Assembly: GCA_039978895.1 (NCBI GenBank)
Contig: JBDWAL010000029.1
Location: 1-64,000, forward strand
Direction of reading: 5' to 3'
Source of the DNA: Aliishimia sp039978895
GTDB taxonomy: Bacteria > Pseudomonadota > Alphaproteobacteria > Rhodobacterales > Rhodobacteraceae
DNA: 64,000 bases
Shown piece after piece: positions 24,578-33,151 of this stretch. Below the pieces are notes generated by a model that was given only the letters and a program-made list of their open reading frames with translations, had not been told where the DNA came from and made no database searches. The number at the start of each line of letters is the position of its first letter. Positions within the stretch are counted from its first letter, which is position 1. The position numbers and the translations under genes were made by a program.

Positions 24578-25786
24578 TTACTGAACAGATACCGGAAATT
24601 TCGTATATCCCCGAAACCGTGCCAAGGGGAGGCGAATCCGTTCGCCGGTTTGGGCCAATTTCGGGAACCGCCTCACGAGTTTTCCAATCGCGATCCGTCC
24701 CTCGACTCGTGCAAGGGTGGCACCAAGGCAAACATGTATTCCAGTTATGAAAGCAATGTGTTTGTTGGGTTTACGAGTTAAATTGAGCTGATCCGGCATA
24801 TCAAAAACGTCTGGGTCACGATTAGCACCCGCGATCGACGTGTGAATATACGTCCCGGCTGGAATCACCCGATGCCCCAAATCAATGTCTTCGCCCGCCA
24901 ATCGATTGCCGATTTGAAGCGGGCTTTCCATGCGCAGAAACTCTTCTACACCCGGCACAATCAGGCCCGGTGTTTCACGTAAGCGTTGGAACTCGTCCGG
25001 ATTGTCCAACAGTAAGCCAACCGAATTTCCCACCATGCTCGTCGTCGTTTCATGCCCAGCATTGAGCAAGAAGATACAATTCTGGATGAGTTCTTCTTGC
25101 GTTAATGTTCGGCCCTCATGATCCCCAAAGATCAGTGAGTCCAACACTTCCCCTTGTGTCGCCCCCTCGGGGTGCGCACGGCGATGGTCAATAAGGTCAT
25201 CTAACAAGGCGGAAAACTCTCTTACAGCCTCATTGCCGCTGTCTAAGCGCTCTTGCGACACAACCGGGTCCAACGCACCCAGAATAGCGATAGAATAGCC
25301 CCTTAGACGTTCGCGGTACGCTTCCGGTATTCCCAACATGAAAGATATAATCTCAGTCGGCAGAACTTTGGCGAAGTCCTCAATCAAGTCCAGCTCGCCA
25401 AGGTCTTCCACACGATCGAGCAGACGGTCGACGATGTCCTCAATCAATGGTTCAAACTCCGCCAGTTTGCGGGGTGTGAACGCGCCAGAAATCAGTTTTC
25501 GCACCACCGTATGATACGGGGGATCGTTAAAAATAAGGCTCGTCGTGTGGTGTTGATAAAGCGGGCATTGGCCATACTTTTCGCCAAACGCCTCTTTCTT
25601 GTCCGACAACATATCGCGCGATTGATAAACTTTTAAGCAATCTGCATGCTTGGTGAGATAGACGGACCCGTCCTTGTTGAAATGCACCGGGGCGTCTCTG
25701 CGCAAAGCATGCAAAATTGGATGAGGGTTTTCGATGAAATCTGACCCAATCGAATTGAGATCAAAACCGTGAATATCCAATGGCAT
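24578..25786 (-). CDS. Cytochrome P450
   Basis: A 402-residue soluble bacterial P450. The I-helix oxygen motif is AGHETTTS, the K-helix ExxR lies in VEEFLRMESP, and the haem-binding loop reads FITGIHVCLGATLARVE, giving the axial cysteine. PPYHTVVRKLISGAFTP in the N-terminal half is the conserved C-helix region. The substrate cannot be told. I chose ATG 25786 (MPLDIHGFDLNS), which has GGGGGAG 8 bases upstream, over 25807. No ferredoxin or reductase gene is adjacent, so electrons must come from partners encoded elsewhere. It follows the petABC terminator on the same strand. Confidence 0.92.
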   Translation of the reverse strand: MPLDIHGFDLNSIGSDFIENPHPILHALRRDAPVHFNKDGSVYLTKHADCLKVYQSRDMLSDKKEAFGEKYGQCPLYQHHTTSLIFNDPPYHTVVRKLISGAFTPRKLAEFEPLIEDIVDRLLDRVEDLGELDLIEDFAKVLPTEIISFMLGIPEAYRERLRGYSIAILGALDPVVSQERLDSGNEAVREFSALLDDLIDHRRAHPEGATQGEVLDSLIFGDHEGRTLTQEELIQNCIFLLNAGHETTTSMVGNSVGLLLDNPDEFQRLRETPGLIVPGVEEFLRMESPLQIGNRLAGEDIDLGHRVIPAGTYIHTSIAGANRDPDVFDMPDQLNLTRKPNKHIAFITGIHVCLGATLARVEGRIAIGKLVRRFPKLAQTGERIRLPLARFRGYTKFPVSVQ

Positions 25787-25824
25787 GTGAGCGTCTCCCC
25801 CCTTCAAAGGTAGCCGGGGTCAGA

Positions 25825-25866
25825 CAAAAGAAAAACCCCCGCACTATACCAGCACGAGGGTTTTCA
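25825..25866 (-). terminator. Rho-independent terminator after petABC
   Basis: Read leftward, AAAACCCTCGTGC and GTGCGGGGGTTTTT form an imperfect hairpin around CTGGTATA, ending in TTTTTCTTTTG. It lies 26 bases past the petC stop and before the P450 start, so it separates the bc1 operon from the P450 gene. Confidence 0.7.
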
Positions 25867-25891
25867 AAATCATATTGGCGCAAGAAGGGGC

Positions 25892-26677
25892 TTAGTCTTC
25901 TTTGCCTTTGATCGGTGCCCAAATCTTTTTGTTGGTCAAGTAAAGCAACACTGACAAAACTGTCAGGAACACGACCCCAACAAAACCAGCTTGTTTACGC
26001 GCCATCATCTTAGGTTCTGCGGTCCACATCAGAAACGCCGAAACATCCTGTGAGATATGCGACAAATCATTGTCATGCTCATCCGCGAAGTCCACGTCTT
26101 CGCCGTACAATGGTGGGGCCATTGCAATCCAACCACCCGGGAAGGCCTTGTTTTCATACAAGGTCACACCCGCCTCTTCCTTTTCTTCGCCAGTATAACC
26201 CGTCAACACCGAATAGATGTATTCTGGACCACCCATACCTTGGAAAAATTGGTTGATACCTAGTCCATAAGGTCCATGAAACCCAGCACGTGCTTTTGCC
26301 ATGAGGCTAAGATCAGGCGCGTTTTCTACGCCCGACTTTGGAAAGTGGTCATTCGGCGTGGCCGCGCGGAAATCGTCCAATTCGGCGTCGAAGACTTCGA
26401 ATTGTTCCGCATAAGCACGCACCTGGTTTTCGGGCAAGCCGGGGCCGCCTTCATCGTGAAGCGTGCGGATCGGAACATATGTCAGCCCGTGACAGGCTGA
26501 GCAAATCTCAGTGTAGACTTGAAGACCGCGTTGCAGTTGTTGCTGATCGAAAGTTCCGAACATGCCTTCAAAGGAAAAGTCGACGTTTTTGACTTCACCC
26601 TCTCCGCCTGCCGCAAAAGCAGACGTCGCCATTCCAAATGCAAGACCCGCAGCGAGTGTTAGTTTTTTGAACATCAT
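25892..26677 (-). CDS. petC: Cytochrome c1 of the bc1 complex
   Basis: A 261-residue cytochrome c1. A signal peptide ends near AAFAAGG (about residue 23). The haem attachment site CSACH is at residues 59-63, followed by GLTYVPIRTL. The axial methionine probably lies in the GGWIAMAPPLY segment, and one C-terminal membrane helix (GFVGVVFLTVLSVLLYL) anchors it. It passes electrons from the Rieske protein to cytochrome c. It is the last gene of petABC, 12 bases after petB. The motif pattern and length fit the alphaproteobacterial protein. Confidence 0.96.
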   Translation of the reverse strand: MMFKKLTLAAGLAFGMATSAFAAGGEGEVKNVDFSFEGMFGTFDQQQLQRGLQVYTEICSACHGLTYVPIRTLHDEGGPGLPENQVRAYAEQFEVFDAELDDFRAATPNDHFPKSGVENAPDLSLMAKARAGFHGPYGLGINQFFQGMGGPEYIYSVLTGYTGEEKEEAGVTLYENKAFPGGWIAMAPPLYGEDVDFADEHDNDLSHISQDVSAFLMWTAEPKMMARKQAGFVGVVFLTVLSVLLYLTNKKIWAPIKGKED

Positions 26678-26689
26678 TTGTCCTGTTCC

Positions 26690-28036
26690 TTATTCTGCGG
26701 GTTGCTGAGCAGCACTATCACCCGCGGCCGGAGCCTTAGGATAATGTGCAACAAAGTCTTCTTCGATGGTTTCAGGTTGTGCGTCCGGTTTCTCGATCAC
26801 CCCTAGAAGGGGAAGCAACACGAGGAAATACGCGAACCAATATGCCGACGCGATAAGCGATATCGTGGAGAACGGCTCTTCGGCCGGCATCGCACCTGCC
26901 CACATTAGGACAAAGAAATCGATAACCAGAAGCGCGAACCACCATTTGAACATCGGGCGATACTTGCCCGAGCGAACGGAGGACGTGTCCAACCATGGCG
27001 CCAAAGCCATAACAGCAATTGCACCGAACATCGCAAGGACGCCGAAGAACTTCGCATCCACAATACCACCAGTAACCCAGCCCGCAAAAATCACGACCCA
27101 CACATCACCGTCAAAGGCACGCAAGATAGCGTAGAAGGGCAAGAAATACCACTCAGGCACAATGTGCGCAGGCGTCGCTAAAGCGTTGGCTTCGATGTAG
27201 TTGTCCGGGTGGCCAAGGTAGTTTGGCATAAAGCCAACGACGGCAAAGAACACCACCAGAATAACAGCCAGTGCAAACAAGTCTTTGATCACGAAATAGG
27301 GCCAGAACGGAACAGTATCCTTATCTGCTTCTTCTTTCGAGGTCCGACGCACTTCAACCCCGGTCGGGTTGTTGTTGCCCGTGGTGTGAAACGCCCAAAT
27401 GTGCAGCGCTACAAGACCTGCAATCACAAACGGGAGAAGGTAGTGCAACGAGAAGAAGCGATTCAGTGTCGCGTTGTCGACGGCAGGGCCACCAAGCAAC
27501 AAGGTCTGAATTGGCTCACCGATGAACGGGATCGCACCAAACAGGCCTGTGATAACAGTAGCACCCCAAAAGGACATTTGACCCCATGGAAGAACGTAAC
27601 CCATGAACGCCGTCCCCATCATCATAAGATAGATGAGCATTCCCAAAATCCACGTTACTTCGCGCGGTGCCTTGTATGAGCCATAGTAAAGACCCCGGAA
27701 GATGTGCGCATAAACAGCTACGAAGAACAACGAAGCCCCGTTCATGTGCAGATAGCGGATGAAGTGGCCGCCTTCGACATTGCGCATGATGTGCTCAATC
27801 GAAGCAAAGGCCAGATCGACATGTGGTGTGTAATGCATGACCAGCACGATGCCGGTGACGATTTGCATCACCAAACAGAAGGTCAGGACAATACCCCAGA
27901 TCCACATCCAGTTTAGGTTTTTCGGCGTAGGTGCCATCAGCGTGTCGTACATAAGTCCAACGATCGGCAGCCGTGAGTGCAGCCACTTTTCGCCATTTGA
28001 CTTCGGTTCGTAATGGTCGTGCGGAATTCCAGCCAT
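26690..28036 (-). CDS. petB: Cytochrome b of the bc1 complex
   Basis: A 448-residue polytopic cytochrome b. Recognisable segments are GIVLTFCLVMQIVTGIVL and the quinol-site regions RYLHMNGASLFFVAVYAHIF, WGQMSFWGATVITGLF and LPEW-like PEWYFLPFYAILRA, along with LLPFVIAGLVALHIWAFH carrying haem ligands. Eight transmembrane helices are expected. It carries both b haems and the quinol oxidation and quinone reduction sites. It lies between petA and petC with 12- to 14-base gaps. The C-terminal tail (about 25 residues, rich in Pro/Ala/Glu) is typical of Rhodobacterales. Confidence 0.96.
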   Translation of the reverse strand: MAGIPHDHYEPKSNGEKWLHSRLPIVGLMYDTLMAPTPKNLNWMWIWGIVLTFCLVMQIVTGIVLVMHYTPHVDLAFASIEHIMRNVEGGHFIRYLHMNGASLFFVAVYAHIFRGLYYGSYKAPREVTWILGMLIYLMMMGTAFMGYVLPWGQMSFWGATVITGLFGAIPFIGEPIQTLLLGGPAVDNATLNRFFSLHYLLPFVIAGLVALHIWAFHTTGNNNPTGVEVRRTSKEEADKDTVPFWPYFVIKDLFALAVILVVFFAVVGFMPNYLGHPDNYIEANALATPAHIVPEWYFLPFYAILRAFDGDVWVVIFAGWVTGGIVDAKFFGVLAMFGAIAVMALAPWLDTSSVRSGKYRPMFKWWFALLVIDFFVLMWAGAMPAEEPFSTISLIASAYWFAYFLVLLPLLGVIEKPDAQPETIEEDFVAHYPKAPAAGDSAAQQPAE

Positions 28037-28050
28037 GGTCTTTCGCTCCC

Positions 28051-28611
28051 TTAACCGAGTTTCAGTGTGGATTCGTCTTCAAAGACCGCAACCGGAACCG
28101 GGAGGTTCTCAGGAGCTGGGCCTTTGCGGATCCGACCAGAGGTGTCGTAATGCGAACCATGGCAAGGGCAGAACCATCCGCCAAAGTCGCCTGCATCGCC
28201 AAGTGGGACACAACCCAAATGCGTACAAACGCCAATCATCACCAACCATTCGCCGCTTTCGTCCATCGCCCGGTTGGAATCATCCGCAGGCAGTGGCGTG
28301 CCAGAATTGCCGTTGCGCGCGTCTCCATCTGGCAAGTCGCCAAGATTGACATCACGTGCAGCCGCAATTTCTTCTTCGGTCCGACGACGAATAAACACTG
28401 GCTTACCAAGCCACTTTACAGTCAACTGCGTGCCCGGTTCGATTTCCGAGATGTCCACTCGAATCGAACTTAGCGCCCGAACATCCGCAGACGGGTTCAT
28501 TTGATTGACCAGAGGCCATACAGCGGCCCCAACAGCCACAGCGCCCGCGCCCGCGGTCGTGTAATACAGGAAGTCCCTGCGGGTATCGTCGTGATCTTCA
28601 GCGTTTGACAC
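28051..28611 (-). CDS. petA: Rieske iron-sulfur protein of the bc1 complex
   Basis: A 186-residue Rieske protein. The N-terminus holds a Tat-like signal anchor (DTRRDFLYYTTAGAGAVAVG) that stays as the membrane helix. The 2Fe-2S ligands are in CTHLGC and CPCHGSHYD, followed by the conserved G-P-A-P-NLPVP stretch. It takes the first electron from quinol at the P side of the membrane. It is the first gene of petABC. A possible RegA/PrrA site lies about 140 bases upstream of its start. Confidence 0.96.
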   Translation of the reverse strand: MSNAEDHDDTRRDFLYYTTAGAGAVAVGAAVWPLVNQMNPSADVRALSSIRVDISEIEPGTQLTVKWLGKPVFIRRRTEEEIAAARDVNLGDLPDGDARNGNSGTPLPADDSNRAMDESGEWLVMIGVCTHLGCVPLGDAGDFGGWFCPCHGSHYDTSGRIRKGPAPENLPVPVAVFEDESTLKLG

Positions 28612-28959
28612 GAGCTATCTCCATTCCAGCGGCCCCATTAGGCCCAAAATACAGCCGTTGACCGCGCATGACGCAGACCAACTCTGGGGCTATTTAGAGG
28701 GTAGGTGTACCGTCGTCCAGTAAACAAGCTGGTCATGTAGTCGCAGGTGCGACAGCGGGCCGCAGCATATAAACCGTTTTGCAAACCGTCTAATACAAAT
28801 GGCGTAAGGGCATTGTCAGCGATTCAGCGCATTGCCATGCCCACACGGACTTGGAACAGCCTTTCAACAGTGCCTTAGGTTTCCACCCCGAACCAAATTT
28901 CAGACGACTCTTTTCGCAAATCCCAAGAACTCAATGGCTTGGGTCATGACACCTGAGCT
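28612..28959. promoter_or_regulatory. petABC upstream region with a RegA/PrrA-like site
   Basis: This 348-base gap upstream of petA holds no gene. At 28748-28764, read leftward, is TGCGGCCCGCTGTCGCA, which fits the variable-spacing RegA/PrrA consensus (YGCGRC, a spacer, TNGNCGC and A) with little deviation. In Rhodobacter the RegA/PrrA redox regulator controls the petABC (fbc) operon, so the site is in a sensible place. No -35/-10 pair can be named with confidence. Confidence 0.5.
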
Positions 28960-29574
28960 CTACATGCCTTCAGGTGGCACAGTTGCTCGCATCGAATCGC
29001 GGTTTGAAAACGTCGTGTACCAAGCCGCCAAGGCATCACATCCTTGCCGCCAATCGCGCGCCTCATGTCGGAAATCCACATAGCCCAACGCACAAGCTAC
29101 GGCCACCTGCCCCATATCCAACGGTCCATTGAGGTGGCTCATCCAACGTGTGTTAAGAGCTTGGCATGCTGTCGAAATCTTTCCCCATTGCCCATCAGCC
29201 CATGCGTCCCAACGCGTGTCTTCAGGACGCAGCCGCGCTTCGTAGGTCAAGGCCAATGCCGCATCAAGAATGCCATCGCCCGTCGCCTCAAGGGTCAGTG
29301 TTTCCCATTTGCGTGCACCACTTGGGTACAGTTGCCCGCCCGCACGATCATCCAGAAAGGCACAAATAACCCGACTGTCATAAAGCGTCGCACCTTCTGG
29401 GCGTTCCAATGCGGGTAGCTTCATCAACGGGTTCTTCGCGCTTAACCCCGCCATCGGACTGATGGGATTCGTATGCCCTGTTACCAAGGCAATATCATCG
29501 ATCTGTCCGGTTTCATGCATGAGGACCATGACCTTACGGACATAAGGGGACGTCGGACTATAAAACAGGTTCAT
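28960..29574 (-). CDS. Glutathione S-transferase family protein
   Basis: A 204-residue GST. The N-terminal thioredoxin-like domain reads MNLFYSPTSPYVRKVMVLMHETG, with the family signature continuing through NPLMKLPALERPEG and LYDSRVICAFLDD (glutathione contacts). The C-terminal helical domain follows, with WGKISTACQALNTRW and FRHEARDWRQGCDALAAWY. Serine near position 9 could serve as catalytic residue. GGAG lies 8 bases before the ATG. Substrate unknown. It is close to the PaiB-like gene on the same strand (30-base gap) and may be cotranscribed. Confidence 0.9.
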   Translation of the reverse strand: MNLFYSPTSPYVRKVMVLMHETGQIDDIALVTGHTNPISPMAGLSAKNPLMKLPALERPEGATLYDSRVICAFLDDRAGGQLYPSGARKWETLTLEATGDGILDAALALTYEARLRPEDTRWDAWADGQWGKISTACQALNTRWMSHLNGPLDMGQVAVACALGYVDFRHEARDWRQGCDALAAWYTTFSNRDSMRATVPPEGM

Positions 29575-29604
29575 CGCGATCTCCGAGGTTTGGTTAGCAT
29601 GAGG

Positions 29605-30213
29605 TTACGGGTTGCGCATCTGGTCCGCAAGCGCGCGAACCTCTGTCCCAATCCCACTTTCGGCCACATTGTCAGCCGCTCGCAAACGGACCACGTCTGG
29701 TTTGTTTTGATTGAGCTTCCATGTTCCATCGACACGTTCCAAAGCCATACGACACGGTACGATGCTGCGCATCATGCGTTCCATCACACCTTCGGACATC
29801 TTATCAGGGGTCCATGGCGTCTTTTGCGTCAACTGCCGTTCAAAGAAGGCCGATTGGCGATTGAGTAAATCATGCAATTCACTTTGTGGGCGCAGCTCTA
29901 CGGTGCCGCGCAAATGTACCGCAATATAATTCCAAGTCGGGACCTGGTCTTCTGCTCCGTACCAATCAGGCGATATGTAACTATCTGGACCCAACACAGC
30001 GATTGACGCTGCCAATGGTGTCGTTAACGCCCGCACGATCCGGTTCGACCGCACCAAGTGAAACCAGACATGTTCACCCTCAATGACGAAGGGAATATGC
30101 GCCAAAAGGGGGTGATCTTCGCCATTCATCGCAAGCGTTCCAAAGGCACGCTTTGCAGCGTAGTCCAAATTTTCGTTTTCTCCCTTTGTACGATAAACTG
30201 GATTTGGATGCAT
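29605..30213 (-). CDS. PaiB-family FMN-binding protein
   Basis: A 202-residue protein of the PaiB/FMN-binding split-barrel family, called negative transcriptional regulators from Bacillus PaiB but resembling flavin-binding enzymes. Motifs: MHPNPVYR at the start, HIPFVIEGEHVWFHLVRSNR, a GPDSYISPDWY segment and PTWNYIAVHLRGTVEL. I chose ATG 30213, with AGGAGG 7 bases upstream, rather than the codon at 30234. It is divergent from ribH and its FMN riboswitch, which fits a flavin-linked role, though the riboswitch acts only on the other strand. Function unproven. Confidence 0.85.
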   Translation of the reverse strand: MHPNPVYRTKGENENLDYAAKRAFGTLAMNGEDHPLLAHIPFVIEGEHVWFHLVRSNRIVRALTTPLAASIAVLGPDSYISPDWYGAEDQVPTWNYIAVHLRGTVELRPQSELHDLLNRQSAFFERQLTQKTPWTPDKMSEGVMERMMRSIVPCRMALERVDGTWKLNQNKPDVVRLRAADNVAESGIGTEVRALADQMRNP

Positions 30214-30275
30214 GACGTGTCCTCCTGACGACACGTCCCTGCTTGCCTTGCTTGACCAGCTTTGGCAATGTGATC

Positions 30276-30418
30276 GTGTTCTCAGGGCGGGGCGAGATTC
30301 CCCACCGGCGGTATATGGGCTTGCCCCATGAGCCCGCGAGCGCCTCGGAGGTTCCGAGGGTCAGCAGATCAGGTGAGATGCCTGAGCCGACGGTCATAGT
30401 CCGGATGAAAGAGAACGT
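30276..30418 (+). promoter_or_regulatory. FMN riboswitch (RFN element)
   Basis: All the conserved RFN blocks are present in order: GTTCTC (30278-30283), AGGGCGGGGCGA, CCCCACCGGCGG, AGCCCGCGAGCGC, GTCAGCAGATC, GGTGAGA, GCCGACGGTCATAGTCCGG and ATGAAAGAGAAC, whose GAGAAC (30411-30416) closes the P1 stem. It precedes ribH. Downstream, CGTATG at 30419-30424 and CATACG at 30453-30458 can pair and may be part of the expression platform. FMN is expected to repress ribH. Confidence 0.95.
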
Positions 30419-30504
30419 CGTATGGTGCCAGTCCCTGACAGGAATGGTGTGTCATACGCGTAATCGCCTTGGGTGACGTGTCTAAACCTATAGGAGTCTA
30501 ACCC

Positions 30505-30948
30505 ATGACACACACCCGTTTCGCCTTCGTCAAAGCCAACTGGCACGCACAGATCGTGGATCAAGCGCTGGCCGGATTTAGCGAGCTTATCCCACCATCC
30601 CAAATCGACGTGTTCGACGTTCCCGGTGCCTTCGAGATGCCCCTGATGGCGCTCGAATTGGCGCAATCCGGTCGTTATAGCGCCATTGCTTGTGCGGCCC
30701 TTGTTGTGGATGGGGGCATCTACCGCCACGATTTCGTCGCTCAAGCGGTCGTCGATGGTCTGATGCGCGCCGGACTTGATACCGGCGTTCCCGTGCTTTC
30801 TGTCTCACTGACGCCACATCATTTTCAGGAAACTGATCATCATATTGGTCTCTATAAAGCGCATTTCGTCGAGAAAGGCCGTGAAGCCGCTAAAGCAGCC
30901 TTGGGTATACTCAAGACGCGGGGCGCGCTTAAACCTCTAGCTGCCTAA
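30505..30948 (+). CDS. ribH: 6,7-dimethyl-8-ribityllumazine synthase (RibH2 type)
   Basis: A 147-residue lumazine synthase joining 5-amino-6-ribitylamino-uracil with dihydroxybutanone phosphate, the last but one step to riboflavin. VDVFDVP-like DVFDVPGAFEMPL, VVDGGIYRHDFVA and SLTPHHFQETDHH match the RibH2 class known from Brucella and Mesorhizobium, which forms decamers, rather than the icosahedral RibH1. It stands alone behind an FMN riboswitch; AGGAG lies 9 bases before ATG 30505. Its 3' end overlaps the convergent thiQ by 12 bases. A second, RibH1-type gene may exist elsewhere. Confidence 0.93.
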   Translation: MTHTRFAFVKANWHAQIVDQALAGFSELIPPSQIDVFDVPGAFEMPLMALELAQSGRYSAIACAALVVDGGIYRHDFVAQAVVDGLMRAGLDTGVPVLSVSLTPHHFQETDHHIGLYKAHFVEKGREAAKAALGILKTRGALKPLAA

Positions 30949-31629
30949 ATAGGCGGCCAGTTCGGCAGGCGGGTTATCCAGCAGCGCTTCGACAGACATC
31001 GGAGCGTGCGCAACCCCGTCTGCTACAAACACAGCCTTGCCGCCAAGTCTGCGCGCATCAACAGGATCATGCGTGACCATCATCAATATAGCGCCCAACC
31101 GGGACGCCAACGTCTTCACCAAATCGAGCATCTCTGTGCGCATCGCAGGACCAAGGGCGGAAAACGGTTCGTCCAGTAAAATTATTGGTCGCGCTTGCAC
31201 CAAAACCCGCGCCAAGGCAGCACGACTTTGTTGCCCACCTGACAACTCTGCCGGTTTTCGACCTTCAAATCCTGCAAGACCCACATCACTTAAAGCCTCG
31301 CTGACTTGATCCTTTTCCCTTGCACTCAATCGAAGGGATGGCTTGATCCCCAACGCGACATTCTGCGCTATGTTAAGGTGTGGGAATAAGTTGTGGTCTT
31401 GAAACAGCATCGCGATGGGACGCTGATCCGGCCGGTCCGCCATATTTGACCCATCCCAAACAATGTGCCCCGAAATGACGTCCGCGAAACCCGCCAAACC
31501 AGCAAGCAAAGTCGACTTCCCGGCACCTGACGGCCCAATAACTGACAGATGATCCCCTTTGGACACCTTCCAATCCACCCCAAGGCGGAACGTCCCCTGC
31601 CCGATCACTGCGTTTTGAAATTCAAGCAT
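30937..31629 (-). CDS. thiQ: Thiamine ABC transporter ATPase
   Basis: A 230-residue ABC ATPase. Walker A is GPSGAGKST, the Q-loop AMLFQDHNLFPH, the signature LSGGQQSR and Walker B PIILLDEPFSAL, with the switch histidine in VTHD. It energises thiamine or thiamine-phosphate uptake with ThiB and ThiP. I start it at ATG 31629 (MLEFQNAVIG), which overlaps the thiP stop by 8 bases; the codon at 31659 is less likely. It is the last gene of thiBPQ, which is preceded by a TPP riboswitch. Confidence 0.92.
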   Translation of the reverse strand: MLEFQNAVIGQGTFRLGVDWKVSKGDHLSVIGPSGAGKSTLLAGLAGFADVISGHIVWDGSNMADRPDQRPIAMLFQDHNLFPHLNIAQNVALGIKPSLRLSAREKDQVSEALSDVGLAGFEGRKPAELSGGQQSRAALARVLVQARPIILLDEPFSALGPAMRTEMLDLVKTLASRLGAILMMVTHDPVDARRLGGKAVFVADGVAHAPMSVEALLDNPPAELAAYLGS

Positions 31630-33151
31630 GCCGCCGTCCCCACACATCAAACACGCCAAACAACATGAAACTCAAGGCCGTCAAAAGCAGCGCAGCCCCG
31701 GCAGCATGCTGCGTGCGATAGGCCGCCAAAAGACCATCAATGGCCAAGGGCAAGGTCGCCTGATCATGATCGGCAAACAAAGCGATCACACCCAGATCGC
31801 CCATAGACAAAGCTGCCCCTAATCCCAAAGCAAACCCAAGTGGAGCGCGCAAGCGTGGCAGCAAAACGATCCACCACAACTGAAGCCCTGTGATCCCAAG
31901 ACTGGCCGACAAACGGGCAAAATCACGCAGAGCGTCACGCAAGCCGGGCACCAGAATACGCAAAGCAAACGGCAATGCCATTATGGCGTTCACCACGGCA
32001 GTGATGCCTAACGCCAAGGATGCTGGGTCCGCAAAGGGATAAACGATGATGAATGCTCCTGTGCCAATCATCAAAGGGGACGTTGCCATGCCCAACAGCC
32101 CGATGGTTTCTGTTCCACCAAACTGGGCTGCCAAAGCAGCCAGCGGCAATGCAAGCACCATCAGTAATCCAGCACTTGCCAAAGCGGCTATCACAGATCT
32201 TAAGGCTGCCTCCCACACCAAAGTGGGCAGACCGGCGATGGCAGGAAGTCCCGCGCCCAATATGCTAAGCATCGGAGTAAGTAGGAACGCGGCGCCCAGT
32301 ACAATCAAGGGACGATCCCAAGCCGCTTGATCCCATCTTTGCGGCTCACGACCCAAACCATGACCCGGCGTGTGCTTGGGTAGAGCGCGGAACAACATCA
32401 AGCACGCACTAAGTGCGACAACCATTTGGATCACAGCAAGTAAAGCTGCGCGGGCAAGATCGAATTCTAAGCGGAACGCGTGATAGATTGCGAGCTCTAT
32501 TGTGGTCGCACGTGGCCCGCCGCCTAAGATCAAGGCAACGGCGAAGCTGGTCAGGCACAGCACAAAAATCAAACCCGCAGCGCCGGGAACAACTTTGCGC
32601 AACATTGGCCATTCAAGCAGCTGGAACTGTGCCCAACGGTCCATCCGCACTTGTGCCGCGATGCGGAAGTGTTCTGCTGGAATGTCTTGCCACCCTTGAA
32701 GGATCAGCCGAGTCGCCAGCGGGAGGTTGAAAAAGACATGAGCTAATACAACGCCATGAAAGCCATAGATGGATACATTGGGCAATCCGAAAGTGTCCAG
32801 TAGAGTGTTCACCCAACCGCTCCTGCCAAAAATTGACAAAAGTCCCATGACAGCGACGATAGCAGGCAACAAAAACGGCGCGCCCAACAGCATGATCATC
32901 CAGCGCCGCCCTGTGAACTGCGTTCGCGCCAAAGCGCGTGCCAGTGGGATAGCCAAAATGACACTGATGATTGAGGAGACCAGCGCTTGCGAGATCGTAA
33001 AGCGAATAGCCGCCCAGTCGCCCGATCCGAGGCCACGCCCTGCTTCAGCACGTAACAGAACCGCTGAGAGAGCGCCAAAAATGACCGCCGCAACAAAGGC
33101 GGCGGCCAAAACACCGGGAACCCGGTTTATTGAGAGAGCGCGGTGCGCCAT
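31622..33151 (-). CDS. thiP: Thiamine ABC transporter permease
   Basis: A 509-residue inner-membrane permease with two fused BPD-transp-1 domains, as usual for ThiP. The first half contains the EAA-like loop around YHAFRLEF, the second half a loop near ARLSASLGITGLQLWWIVLLPRL. About 12 membrane spans are expected. The N-terminal segment PGVLAAAFVAAVIFGALS is the first. Its 5' end overlaps thiB by 25 bases and its 3' end overlaps thiQ by 8, so the three are tightly coupled. Confidence 0.92.
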   Translation of the reverse strand: MAHRALSINRVPGVLAAAFVAAVIFGALSAVLLRAEAGRGLGSGDWAAIRFTISQALVSSIISVILAIPLARALARTQFTGRRWMIMLLGAPFLLPAIVAVMGLLSIFGRSGWVNTLLDTFGLPNVSIYGFHGVVLAHVFFNLPLATRLILQGWQDIPAEHFRIAAQVRMDRWAQFQLLEWPMLRKVVPGAAGLIFVLCLTSFAVALILGGGPRATTIELAIYHAFRLEFDLARAALLAVIQMVVALSACLMLFRALPKHTPGHGLGREPQRWDQAAWDRPLIVLGAAFLLTPMLSILGAGLPAIAGLPTLVWEAALRSVIAALASAGLLMVLALPLAALAAQFGGTETIGLLGMATSPLMIGTGAFIIVYPFADPASLALGITAVVNAIMALPFALRILVPGLRDALRDFARLSASLGITGLQLWWIVLLPRLRAPLGFALGLGAALSMGDLGVIALFADHDQATLPLAIDGLLAAYRTQHAAGAALLLTALSFMLFGVFDVWGRRHA

